Positions 7,866 through 15,758 of a stretch of 44,342 nt of DNA are shown piece by piece; positions within the stretch are counted from its first letter, which is position 1; every line of letters starts with the position of its first letter. The notes under the pieces were generated by a model. That model saw nothing but the letters and a program-made list of their open reading frames with translations, ran no database searches and was not told the origin of the DNA. Source of the stretch: Clostridia bacterium. GTDB lineage: Bacteria > Bacillota > DSM-12270 > Thermacetogeniales > Thermacetogeniaceae. Where the stretch lies: assembly GCA_902812385.1 (NCBI GenBank), contig CADDZD010000014.1:1-44342 (forward strand), read 5' to 3'. Made by a program: the position numbers and the translations under genes.

Positions 7866-8612
7866 TTAGCGTGCAGTGTAACCACCGTCGATCATTAAGC
7901 TGGATCCGGTGATGAAGGACGATTCCTCCGAGGCGAGAAACAGCATCCCGTAAGCGACTTCCACGGGTTCTCCCAGGCGGCCCAAAGGATGCAAGGTCGC
8001 GAGGTAATCGAGCTGGCCCTTGACGGCCCCTTCTTCCACCATGGGTGTCCGGATGAACCCGGGGCACACCGCATTGACCCGGATCTTGTCCTTGGCGTAA
8101 TCCAGGGCCATGTTTTTCGTCAGGATGACAACGCCCCCCTTTGCGGCATTGTATGCGGCGGTGCCGGGAAAGCCCACGTGACCCAGGATAGAAGCGTTGT
8201 TGACGATGCTGCCGCCCCCGCTCTTTCTCATGTAGGGGATGGCATGCTTTGCACAAAGGAAGACCCCCTTCAAATTGATGTCGATGGTCCTGTACCATGC
8301 CTCCTCGCTCAGTTCTTCGACAGGGGAAACCTCCCCGATGCCTGCGTTGCTGATCAGCACGTTCAGACGCCCATAGCGCTGAAAAGCTTCCTCCATCAGG
8401 TGCTGTATTTCCGCTTCCTTTGAGACGTCAGCCTTTACGGCAATGCCCTCACACCCGTTTTTCAGGATATCATCCAGGGTTGCCCTGGCCGCATCCTCTT
8501 TGTAATCCGATACAACCACCTTGGCTCCCTCTTTGGCGAAGAGAATTGCCGTTGCCCGTCCGATGCCGCTGCCCGCCCCGGTAATCACGGCAACTTTATC
8601 TTTGAGACGCAT
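7866..8612 (-). CDS. Short-chain dehydrogenase/reductase (SDR), FabG-like
   Basis: This 248-residue classical SDR has the cofactor loop TGAGSGIG at residues 11-18, an aspartate after the second strand (VVSDYKED) that may favour NAD(H), NAG near residue 89, the catalytic serine in NNASILG near 140, and Y-N-A-A-K near 154. The C-terminus IDGGYTAR is typical. It is a cytoplasmic oxidoreductase of a hydroxyl/keto pair; the substrate cannot be deduced. The start has a GAGGAGG site 9 bases upstream. It stands alone, back to back with the hyp operon. Annotation as 3-oxoacyl-ACP reductase would be over-specific. Confidence 0.85.
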   Translation of the reverse strand: MRLKDKVAVITGAGSGIGRATAILFAKEGAKVVVSDYKEDAARATLDDILKNGCEGIAVKADVSKEAEIQHLMEEAFQRYGRLNVLISNAGIGEVSPVEELSEEAWYRTIDINLKGVFLCAKHAIPYMRKSGGGSIVNNASILGHVGFPGTAAYNAAKGGVVILTKNMALDYAKDKIRVNAVCPGFIRTPMVEEGAVKGQLDYLATLHPLGRLGEPVEVAYGMLFLASEESSFITGSSLMIDGGYTAR

Positions 8613-8809
8613 TCTGCTTTGCCTCCTCGTTAAAATATGTGTCCTAGCTATAGTGTCCGAAGAAGAACCGATTTATATTCAAACAAACGAGAAATTCAGA
8701 CGCCTTTCCCTTTACCATTCCGGTATTTCACTCGCCGGGCTGCATGCTCAGAGTACAGGGTATCGTCAAATTGGGACATTTCTAAAATTTTATCTCCCTC
8801 TGTAGCTGA

Positions 8810-8838
8810 TTTACACCCTTGTCCCTATATGTTAAGAT
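8810..8838 (+). promoter_or_regulatory. Probable sigma-A promoter of the hyp operon
   Basis: TTTACA at 8810-8815 and TAAGAT at 8833-8838 are 17 bases apart, 55 bases before the hypF start. The rest of the 8613-8893 gap shows no other recognisable element. Confidence 0.5.
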
Positions 8839-8893
8839 GAAGTTAACTGCGGTGGTCTTGATAGTTTTTCGGAGAGAGGAGGAAAGAGGTCTC

Positions 8894-11188
8894 ATGGAGA
8901 CGGTTGCACGGGAGATCCGGATCGAAGGGGTTGTCCAGGGTGTCGGATTCCGCCCCTTTGTGTTTCGCCTGGCCCACGAATACGGCATCAAGGGATGGGT
9001 CCTGAACTCCTCGGAGGGTGTCACCATCTGGGCCGAAGCCACCGAGGAGCGGATTGCGGCCTTCTATGAGGCCTTGTTGGCGAATCCTCCGAAACTGGCG
9101 ATGATCGTCCACCACTACCAGACGCCGCGCCAGGTGCAGGGGTTTGATCACTTTTTTATCAAGCACAGCGAGGCCGGCGACCGCAGGGATGTGCTGATCT
9201 CCCCGGATGTGAGCATCTGTGACGACTGCTACCAGGAGATCATGGACCCCAGCGACAGGCGCTACCGTTACCCGTTTACTAACTGCACCAACTGCGGCCC
9301 CCGCTTCACGATCATCATGGATGTTCCTTACGACAGGATCAAAACCACCATGCGGGATTTTCCGATGTGCCCGGTTTGCCAGCGGGAGTTTGACGATCCG
9401 CTGCACCGCCGCTTCCACGCCCAGCCGAACGCCTGCCCGGACTGCGGCCCCCAGGTCACCCTGAGAGACCTGGAGGGAAATGTGTATTCCGGTTTCGGGC
9501 ATGAATTTTTTAAGAAAGCCAAGATCATCGCCGTTAAGGGCCTGGGCGGTTTTCACCTGGTCTGCGACGCCACCCGGCGGGATGCGGTGGTAGCTTTGCG
9601 CCGCCGGAAGATCAGGGAGTTCAAGCCCTTTGCGGTGATGTGCAGAAATTTGCAGGTTGCGGAGAAGTACTGCTATGTTTCACCGGAGGAAGCAGCGCTC
9701 CTGGAGAGTCCGGCACACCCGATCGTGATCCTCGACCGGCGCCGGCAGGACGACCTTCCGCCGGAGATCGCTCCGGGGATCAAGACCCTGGGGGTGATGC
9801 TTCCCTATACACCGCTTCACCATCTGCTCTTTGACGACGACCTGGAGATTTTGATCATGACCAGCGCCAACATCAGCGACGACCCGTTGATTATCGACAA
9901 CGACGAGGCCCTGATCAAGCTGAAGGGGATTGCCGATTACTTCCTGATGCACAACAGGCAGATCTACAACAGGTGCGATGACTCTCTGGCCGCTGTGGTG
10001 GACGGCGAGGTGCAGATCTACAGGCGGGCCAGGGGCTACGTTCCCCTGCCGGTTGACCTCCCCTATGAGGTCCCCGTTATTCTGGGATGCGGCGGCGAGT
10101 TGAAAAACACCTTTTGCATGACCAAGGGAAAGAGCGCTTTCTTGAGCCAGCACCTGGGGGATATCAACCACTACGGCAACTACCAGCAGTTTTTATACAC
10201 AATTCCCCGCTTTGAAAAAATGCTGGATGTCAAGCCTGAAATCATCGCTTACGACCTGCATCCTGATTACATGGCGACCCGCTGGGCGAAGAGCCAGGAG
10301 GGGATGACCAAAATCGGGGTGCAGCACCATCATGCCCATATGGCCAGCTGTATGGCGGAAAACCTGGTTACGGAGCCGGCTCTGGGTGTGATCTGCGACG
10401 GGACCGGTTACGGGTTGGATGGTGCCATCTGGGGATTCGAGTTTTTCGCCGGAACCCCGGCTCACCTGGAGCGCATGGCCCACCTGGCTTACATGCCGCT
10501 GCCGGGGGAGATCACCATCAAACGCCCGACCCGGATGGCCTTTACCTACCTCTACGAGCTTTTCGGTGATGTGGGGCTTAAGTATGCCAAAAAATATCTG
10601 CCGACCCTCCCGGAGGAGGAGCAGAGGGTTCTCATCCGACAGCTGGAGAACAGATTCAATACGGTTCTCACCTCCAGTGCCGGGCGGCTTTTTGACGGTA
10701 TTTCTGCTCTCCTCGGCATATGCACCCGGGTGCAGTACGAGGGGCAGGCGGCCATCGAAATGGAAACAATCTCCGACCCCGAAGTACAGGAGATCTACAG
10801 TTTTGAGTTTAATAAACAGGTTAAACCGTACCAGCTCGGGGTAAGGGGGATCTGGGAAGGGGTCTTGCGGGATCTGGAGTCCGGCACCCCTACTGCGATC
10901 AGCGCCGGGAGGTTCCACCTCACCCTTGCAGCTATGATGGAGGAAGTATTAAAGGAACTGAGGGGGGAAACCGGCCTCAACCTGGTGGTCCTGAGCGGAG
11001 GGGTTTTCCAAAACAAACTGCTGTTCCGCTTGTTGCGTAAAAGGTTGACCGAGGCCGGGTTTCGGGTCATTTATCACCGGAAGGTACCGACCAATGACGG
11101 CGGGATTTCACTGGGACAAGTTTATATAGCAAGCGAGGTGATCAAGGAAAATGTGTCTTGCCATACCGGCCAAAATCACGAAAATTAA
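8894..11188 (+). CDS. hypF: Carbamoyltransferase HypF, [NiFe]-hydrogenase maturation
   Basis: HypF makes the carbamoyl group that becomes the cyanide ligands of the NiFe site, transferring it from carbamoyl phosphate to the C-terminal cysteine of HypE. This 764-residue protein has the full domain order: acylphosphatase (VQGVGFRPF near residue 14), two zinc-finger C-x2-C-x18-C-x2-C units (about 107-180), a YrdC-like domain (about 205-380), and a Kae1-like domain with HHHAH near 477 and DGTGYGLDG near 501. LSGGVFQN lies near residue 700. An in-frame ATG at 8819 exists, but the ATG at 8894 has a purine-rich GAGGAGGAAAGAGG site and fits the family start. Its 3' end overlaps hypC by 38 bases. Confidence 0.95.
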   Translation: METVAREIRIEGVVQGVGFRPFVFRLAHEYGIKGWVLNSSEGVTIWAEATEERIAAFYEALLANPPKLAMIVHHYQTPRQVQGFDHFFIKHSEAGDRRDVLISPDVSICDDCYQEIMDPSDRRYRYPFTNCTNCGPRFTIIMDVPYDRIKTTMRDFPMCPVCQREFDDPLHRRFHAQPNACPDCGPQVTLRDLEGNVYSGFGHEFFKKAKIIAVKGLGGFHLVCDATRRDAVVALRRRKIREFKPFAVMCRNLQVAEKYCYVSPEEAALLESPAHPIVILDRRRQDDLPPEIAPGIKTLGVMLPYTPLHHLLFDDDLEILIMTSANISDDPLIIDNDEALIKLKGIADYFLMHNRQIYNRCDDSLAAVVDGEVQIYRRARGYVPLPVDLPYEVPVILGCGGELKNTFCMTKGKSAFLSQHLGDINHYGNYQQFLYTIPRFEKMLDVKPEIIAYDLHPDYMATRWAKSQEGMTKIGVQHHHAHMASCMAENLVTEPALGVICDGTGYGLDGAIWGFEFFAGTPAHLERMAHLAYMPLPGEITIKRPTRMAFTYLYELFGDVGLKYAKKYLPTLPEEEQRVLIRQLENRFNTVLTSSAGRLFDGISALLGICTRVQYEGQAAIEMETISDPEVQEIYSFEFNKQVKPYQLGVRGIWEGVLRDLESGTPTAISAGRFHLTLAAMMEEVLKELRGETGLNLVVLSGGVFQNKLLFRLLRKRLTEAGFRVIYHRKVPTNDGGISLGQVYIASEVIKENVSCHTGQNHEN

Positions 11189-11378
11189 CGGCATGATCGC
11201 AGAAGTGGATATCGGAGGAAATATAAAGGAGATCAATATCACGCTGACTCCCGAAGCGAAAATAGGAGACTATGTGCTCATCCATGCCGGCTTTGCCATT
11301 CAGGTCATCGACGAGAAAGCGGCTGAGGAGATCTTCGAAGCCTGGGAGGTAGCTTATGAATCATTACAAAGACAATAG
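11151..11378 (+). CDS. hypC: Hydrogenase maturation chaperone HypC
   Basis: This 75-residue HypC/HybG/HupF protein starts MCLAIPAKI, with the essential Cys2 that binds the Fe(CN)2CO fragment together with HypD. The OB-like core follows (AEVDIGGN, then GDYVLIHAGFAIQVID). It shuttles the iron centre to the hydrogenase large subunit. The gene begins inside the end of hypF (38-base overlap) and itself overlaps hypD by 23 bases, so translation of the three is likely coupled. Confidence 0.95.
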   Translation: MCLAIPAKITKINGMIAEVDIGGNIKEINITLTPEAKIGDYVLIHAGFAIQVIDEKAAEEIFEAWEVAYESLQRQ

Positions 11379-12453
11379 GGACTACGCCCGCTACCTCCTG
11401 GACCTGATCCACAAAGAGGCGGACCGTCCCCTGACGGTAATGGAGGTCTGCGGGACCCATACGGTTGCCATTGCCCGGAGCGGGCTGAGGGAGTTGTTGC
11501 CGAAAAACATTCGCCTTCTCTCCGGACCGGGCTGCCCGGTCTGCGTTACCGACGACCTGGATCTCGACCTGGTGATCGCCCTTGCCCGGGAGAAAGGGAT
11601 TATACTGGCAACTTTCGGGGATATGATGCGGGTTCCGGGGACTCAGAGCAGCCTGCTCCAGGAAAAGAGCCGCGGGGCCGACGTACGGGTTGTCTATTCT
11701 CCCGCCGACGCCCTTACGCTGGCGGCGGAGAACCCGGATTCCGAAGTGGTTTTCCTGGGAGTGGGTTTTGAGACGACCGTTCCCACGGTAGCCGTTGCCC
11801 TGGAACAGGCAATGCGGCAGGGTCTGAAGAACTTTTCCGTCTACTCCCTGCACAAGCTGGTGCCTCCTGTAATGAAGGCATTGCTCGAGGATCCGGATGT
11901 CAAGATCGATGCCTTTATCAACCCCGGTCATGTCTGCACCATTCTCGGGAGCGAACCCTTCCGTTTCATTCCCGAGAAATACGGGAGGCCGTGTGTTGTG
12001 ACGGGTTTCGAGGCGGTTGATATCCTGGAGGCCATCCTGATCATGCTCCGACAGCACAAGGAGAAGCGCCCCGCCGTGGGGATCCAGTATAAGCGGGCGG
12101 TGAGACCGGAGGGCAACCCTGTGGCCAGGTCCTTTATCGAGAAGTATTTTGAGCCCGTCACGGCGCGCTGGCGAGGGATCGGGGAGGTCCCGGACAGCGG
12201 TCTGACCTTGGGGGAGGAATACGCCGCATATGACGCCCAGCGGCGTTTTCCCCTGAGTATAACCCCGGGCAAGCGGAGGAAAAACTGCTCCTGTGGGGAG
12301 GTCTTAAAGGGGCTGAAGCTTCCCTATGAGTGCGCCCTTTTCGGAAAGGTATGCACACCGGTGAAACCGGTGGGCCCCTGCATGGTTTCCACCGAGGGCT
12401 CCTGTGCGGCTTACTACCGTTACGGGGCCCAGAAAGCGGGTGTTGCGCGTTGA
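11356..12453 (+). CDS. hypD: Hydrogenase maturation factor HypD
   Basis: This 365-residue HypD is an iron-sulfur scaffold on which the Fe(CN)2CO unit is assembled with HypC. Visible hallmarks are EVCGTHT near residue 30, GPGCPVCVT near residue 52, GFETT near 137, the Cys-bearing GHVCTI near 193, and a C-terminal cysteine cluster (NCSCGEVLKG, YECALFGKVCTP, GPCMVSTEGSCAAYY) that carries the 4Fe-4S ligands. The start ATG has a GGGAGGT site and lies inside hypC. Its stop codon overlaps the TTG start of hypE. Confidence 0.95.
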   Translation: MNHYKDNRDYARYLLDLIHKEADRPLTVMEVCGTHTVAIARSGLRELLPKNIRLLSGPGCPVCVTDDLDLDLVIALAREKGIILATFGDMMRVPGTQSSLLQEKSRGADVRVVYSPADALTLAAENPDSEVVFLGVGFETTVPTVAVALEQAMRQGLKNFSVYSLHKLVPPVMKALLEDPDVKIDAFINPGHVCTILGSEPFRFIPEKYGRPCVVTGFEAVDILEAILIMLRQHKEKRPAVGIQYKRAVRPEGNPVARSFIEKYFEPVTARWRGIGEVPDSGLTLGEEYAAYDAQRRFPLSITPGKRRKNCSCGEVLKGLKLPYECALFGKVCTPVKPVGPCMVSTEGSCAAYYRYGAQKAGVAR

Positions 12454-13475
12454 CGAAAGCAGGACGGGATGACGTGATTCTGCTGGGGCACGGCAGCGGT
12501 GGAACCCTGACAAATCAGCTCGTGAAAACTGTGTTTCAGGAGGCCTTCGGCAACCCGATCCTGGACGAAATGCTGGATGCCGCCGTGTTGGAGCTGCCGA
12601 AAGGCCGGATTGCTTTCACCACCGATTCCTTCGTGGTGGATCCCATATTCTTTCCGGGCGGCGACATCGGGAAGATTGCGGTTTGCGGCACCGTCAACGA
12701 CCTGGCGGTGAGTGGAGCGGAGCCTCTCTACCTGAGTGCCGGTTTTATCATTGAGGAGGGCTTTCCCTTAGCCGACCTGCGCCGGATCGTTCATTCCATG
12801 AAGGAAGCCGCCGAGTCGGCCGGCGTACGCGTGGTGACCGGTGACACCAAGGTGGTGGGAAGGGGCGGTACCGATAAGATCTTTATCAACACCACGGGGA
12901 TCGGCCTGATACCGGAAGGAAGGGTGTTGTCACCGCGCCGCATGCAGCCCGGTGATGCGGTGATCGTCAGCGGCTCCCTGGGAGAGCACGGGCTGGCAAT
13001 CCTCGCCCGGCGGGAGGGGCTATCTTTCACGACACCGGTGGTCAGCGACTGCGCCCCCCTCCAGCGGCTCACCCGCGCCATCCTCGAGGCAGGGGGGGAC
13101 GGCATCCGGTGCATGAGGGACCCCACCCGCGGCGGTTTGGCGACTACCTTGAATGAACTGGCTGCCCAGAGCGGGCAGGGTATCCTTGTACATGAGGAAC
13201 TGCTTCCCCTGCGCCGGGAGGTGGTGGGGGCCTGTGAGATGCTGGGTATTGATCCCCTTTACCTGGCCAATGAGGGCAAAGTGATCGTGGTGGCTGCACC
13301 CGACGTCGCCGAAAGGGTGCTGGAAGCCATGCGGGGACTTCCCGAGGGGACCGGTGCTCTGCGGATCGGCGAGGTGATCCCTGATAACCCCGGCTTGGTG
13401 CTCCTCGAAACCGAACTGGGGGCAACCAGAATTATAACCATGCTGGAAGGGGAACCCTTGCCGCGCATCTGTTAG
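12450..13475 (+). CDS. hypE: Thiocyanate-forming dehydratase HypE
   Basis: HypE receives the carbamoyl group from HypF on its C-terminal cysteine and dehydrates it to a thiocyanate with ATP. This 341-residue PurM/ThiL-fold protein has LGHGSGGTLTNQL near residue 9, the metal/ATP region TTDSFVVDP near 54, GDTKVV near 131 and the diagnostic C-terminus PRIC. The frame is open upstream to 12330, but that part is hypD in another frame. The TTG at 12450 overlaps the hypD stop (TTGA), a typical coupled junction, and matches the family length. No hypA, hypB or hydrogenase structural gene lies in the window, so this four-gene unit must serve an enzyme encoded elsewhere. Confidence 0.93.
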   Translation: MTKAGRDDVILLGHGSGGTLTNQLVKTVFQEAFGNPILDEMLDAAVLELPKGRIAFTTDSFVVDPIFFPGGDIGKIAVCGTVNDLAVSGAEPLYLSAGFIIEEGFPLADLRRIVHSMKEAAESAGVRVVTGDTKVVGRGGTDKIFINTTGIGLIPEGRVLSPRRMQPGDAVIVSGSLGEHGLAILARREGLSFTTPVVSDCAPLQRLTRAILEAGGDGIRCMRDPTRGGLATTLNELAAQSGQGILVHEELLPLRREVVGACEMLGIDPLYLANEGKVIVVAAPDVAERVLEAMRGLPEGTGALRIGEVIPDNPGLVLLETELGATRIITMLEGEPLPRIC

Positions 13476-13483
13476 GGTGAGCT

Positions 13484-14263
13484 ATGGGAGAAAAAAATCT
13501 GCATGAATCGGAAAAAAACTTAGGCGATTTTCAGGATTCCGGTTTTCCCCGCCGGAGACCACCCTGGGGGATAAAGGATATCCTGGTCGTTCTCGTCCTT
13601 GTGTATCTGGCGGGTTTTGCCTTTACGTCGATCGGTGCCCGGTTTCTAGACTGGGTACCTTTGCTTGTTCCTGGTTTGAACAGCCGGGAAGCCGTTCTGT
13701 TCTTCGCCGCGGGTTTTGTACAGGCTCTTTGTTTCATCGGGCTTGTACTTTTCTGCGTTTCAGGCAAATACCACACCCCTCCTGCGGCGCTCGGCCTCAC
13801 CCGTTTCTCCCGGCGGGACATCCTCTTCACAGGCGTACCGGGAGGGTTGGGGATATCGGCTGTCGTGACATTCCTGATGTCGCTGATCGCCTTCCTGACC
13901 CACGAAACCCCACCGCCACAGCCCCTGACGGAGTTGCTCCTTAACATCAGAAGCTGGCAGTCCCTGCTTATCTCATTTCTACTGGTGGGCGTTCTTGCGC
14001 CCCTCGGCGAAGAAATCTATTTCCGTGGTTTTGTATACCCGGCACTTCGCTCGCAGCTGGGAGTGTTGCCCGCGGTGCTCATTTCCTCTTCTTTTTTTGG
14101 GGCCCTCCATTTTGACCTCTTTCGCTTTCTCCCCTTAGCCGTGGGAGGAGCGGCCCTTGCCGTGATGTGCGAGAGAACCGGTTCCCTTTTCCCCTCTATA
14201 GCCGCCCACAGCACCTTGAACATAACGATGCTGCTTCTTTTACTGGAGGGCAGATCCTTTTAA
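13484..14263 (+). CDS. CPBP-family intramembrane metalloprotease (Abi/CAAX-like)
   Basis: This 259-residue membrane protein has about six hydrophobic segments after a charged N-terminal tail. The CPBP motifs are present: EEIYFRGF near residue 179 (EExxxR) and SSFFGALHFD near 203 (FxxxH), followed by a third conserved segment with AAHSTLN near 243. The family includes CAAX-type prenyl proteases and bacteriocin-immunity proteins. The substrate here is unknown. It starts 8 bases after hypE with an AGGGTGAG site, so it is co-transcribed with the hyp genes, but no functional link is known. Confidence 0.85.
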   Translation: MGEKNLHESEKNLGDFQDSGFPRRRPPWGIKDILVVLVLVYLAGFAFTSIGARFLDWVPLLVPGLNSREAVLFFAAGFVQALCFIGLVLFCVSGKYHTPPAALGLTRFSRRDILFTGVPGGLGISAVVTFLMSLIAFLTHETPPPQPLTELLLNIRSWQSLLISFLLVGVLAPLGEEIYFRGFVYPALRSQLGVLPAVLISSSFFGALHFDLFRFLPLAVGGAALAVMCERTGSLFPSIAAHSTLNITMLLLLLEGRSF

Positions 14264-14330
14264 CTCTGCTTAAATTATAACCTGGCGGCCATCCAGCTCA
14301 CAAGGAATTCCCTTACCGGGATGGTATCTA

Positions 14331-14372
14331 TTGAATACAACTTAATAGCTGCTATTAGTACCAACTATTAAG
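14331..14372 (+). promoter_or_regulatory. Candidate promoter with overlapping inverted repeat before the CoA-transferase gene
   Basis: TTGAAT (14331-14336) and TATTAG (14353-14358) are 16 bases apart. CTTAATAG (14341-14348) and CTATTAAG (14365-14372) form a perfect 8-bp inverted repeat that covers the spacer and the -10 region, which is the layout of a repressor operator. No regulator gene is adjacent. Confidence 0.4.
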
Positions 14373-14415
14373 AAGGCCTGATAATAGCAAGTGTGGGGAA
14401 ATGGAGGGAATTCCT

Positions 14416-15699
14416 GTGAAGCGACTGAGCGAAATTAAGCGCATACCTGCCCCTGCCCTGATTCCGCCCTTTGGGCCCCTTCAAGGAATGCGGGTGCTTT
14501 CAACCGGAAGCCTGGTGGGGATGCCTCATGCCGCAAACATGCTGGCGGATTTCGGAGCAGAGGTGATCCATGTTGAGCGTCCGCGGGTTGGTGACACCTA
14601 CCGCAAGCTGGCGCCGTTTGTCCGGAACGGGGAAAAATCGATCGGGGCCAGCTGGATCCAGGACGCCCGCAACCGTCTCAGCCTGACGCTGGAACTCGAC
14701 ATGAAAATACCCGAGTCAAGAGAGATCTTTCTGGGTTTGATCAAAATATCAGATCTCTGGTTTGAAAACCTGGTCTGGTTGGAGAAGCTGGGCATCAGCG
14801 ACGAGATGTGCCTGGAAGTGAACCCGAAGCTGGTGATTGTCCACGTGAGCGGGTTCGGAAGGCCGCAGTTTGGTGGAGTGCCCGAGGTGTGCGACAGGGG
14901 ATCCTACGATATGATCGGCCAGGCGGCAAGCGGATGGTTGAGCCTGATGGGAGAGCCGGATCCACGGCCACCGCTCCTGGCGAGACCCTGGACCAATGAC
15001 TACATCACCGGCATGTGCGCTGTATTCGGGGCTTTGATCGGCTACCTCCATGCCCAGAAAACCGGTCGGGGGCAGGTTATCGACGTCTCCCAGTATGAAG
15101 CAAATGCCCGTCTGCTCTCGGACACCTTCGTCTCCTATTTAGAGGCAGGTATTCTGCGCCAGCGAACAGGAAACAGGACTCCGGCTTTCCAGCCCTATGA
15201 TATTTACAGGGCCCGGGACGGCCGCTGGGTCGCCCTGGGTGCTTTTGGGCCTTCCGTCTACGAGCGCTTTATCAAGGCCATAGGCCTCGATCCCGGCTAC
15301 TTCACCTGGAAGGAGTGCGCATCCTCGATGGAGGCGGTTGCTTCCCCCAAGGGGCGTGAGCTTGACCGTCTGACCCGGGAGTGGATCGGCAACAGAACTG
15401 CCAGGGAGGTGGAGGAGCACATGGCGAAACACAGGGTTCCCTGCTCCATCGTTTTAGATGCGAAAGACGCCTTCGAACACCCCCACTGGCAGGCCCGGGA
15501 GAACTTCATTACCTACGAGGACCAGACTTTAAAGAAAAGTGTTCGGGCCTTGGGGATTGTTCCAAAGCTGAGCGAGACGCCCGGCAGGGTCTGGCGGGGG
15601 GCGCCGGCCCTGGGGCAGGACACCGAAGCCGTCCTCTCCAGGCTCCTGGGTTATTCCAGCGAAGAAATTGCGGCTTTGCGACAAAAGGATATAGTTTAA
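14416..15699 (+). CDS. CaiB/BaiF-type (class III) CoA-transferase
   Basis: This 427-residue protein belongs to the family that moves CoA between carboxylic acids (formyl-CoA transferase, CaiB, bile-acid and succinyl-CoA transferases). It shows GMRVLSTGSLVGMPHAANMLADFGAEVIHVE at the N-terminus, the catalytic aspartate in GSYDMIGQA near residue 163, the second-domain YEANARLL segment near 234 and the AFQPYDIYRARDGRW hinge near 256. The substrate cannot be deduced. An ATG at 14401 is possible, but the GTG at 14416 has a well-spaced GGAGGG site. An operator-like inverted repeat precedes it. The next gene starts 59 bases downstream on the same strand. Confidence 0.87.
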   Translation: MKRLSEIKRIPAPALIPPFGPLQGMRVLSTGSLVGMPHAANMLADFGAEVIHVERPRVGDTYRKLAPFVRNGEKSIGASWIQDARNRLSLTLELDMKIPESREIFLGLIKISDLWFENLVWLEKLGISDEMCLEVNPKLVIVHVSGFGRPQFGGVPEVCDRGSYDMIGQAASGWLSLMGEPDPRPPLLARPWTNDYITGMCAVFGALIGYLHAQKTGRGQVIDVSQYEANARLLSDTFVSYLEAGILRQRTGNRTPAFQPYDIYRARDGRWVALGAFGPSVYERFIKAIGLDPGYFTWKECASSMEAVASPKGRELDRLTREWIGNRTAREVEEHMAKHRVPCSIVLDAKDAFEHPHWQARENFITYEDQTLKKSVRALGIVPKLSETPGRVWRGAPALGQDTEAVLSRLLGYSSEEIAALRQKDIV

Positions 15700-15758
15700 A
15701 AGGAATTTTCATCCCTCTGCCGTAAACTTTAGAGAGACAGTTGCGGAGGGATAATTTT

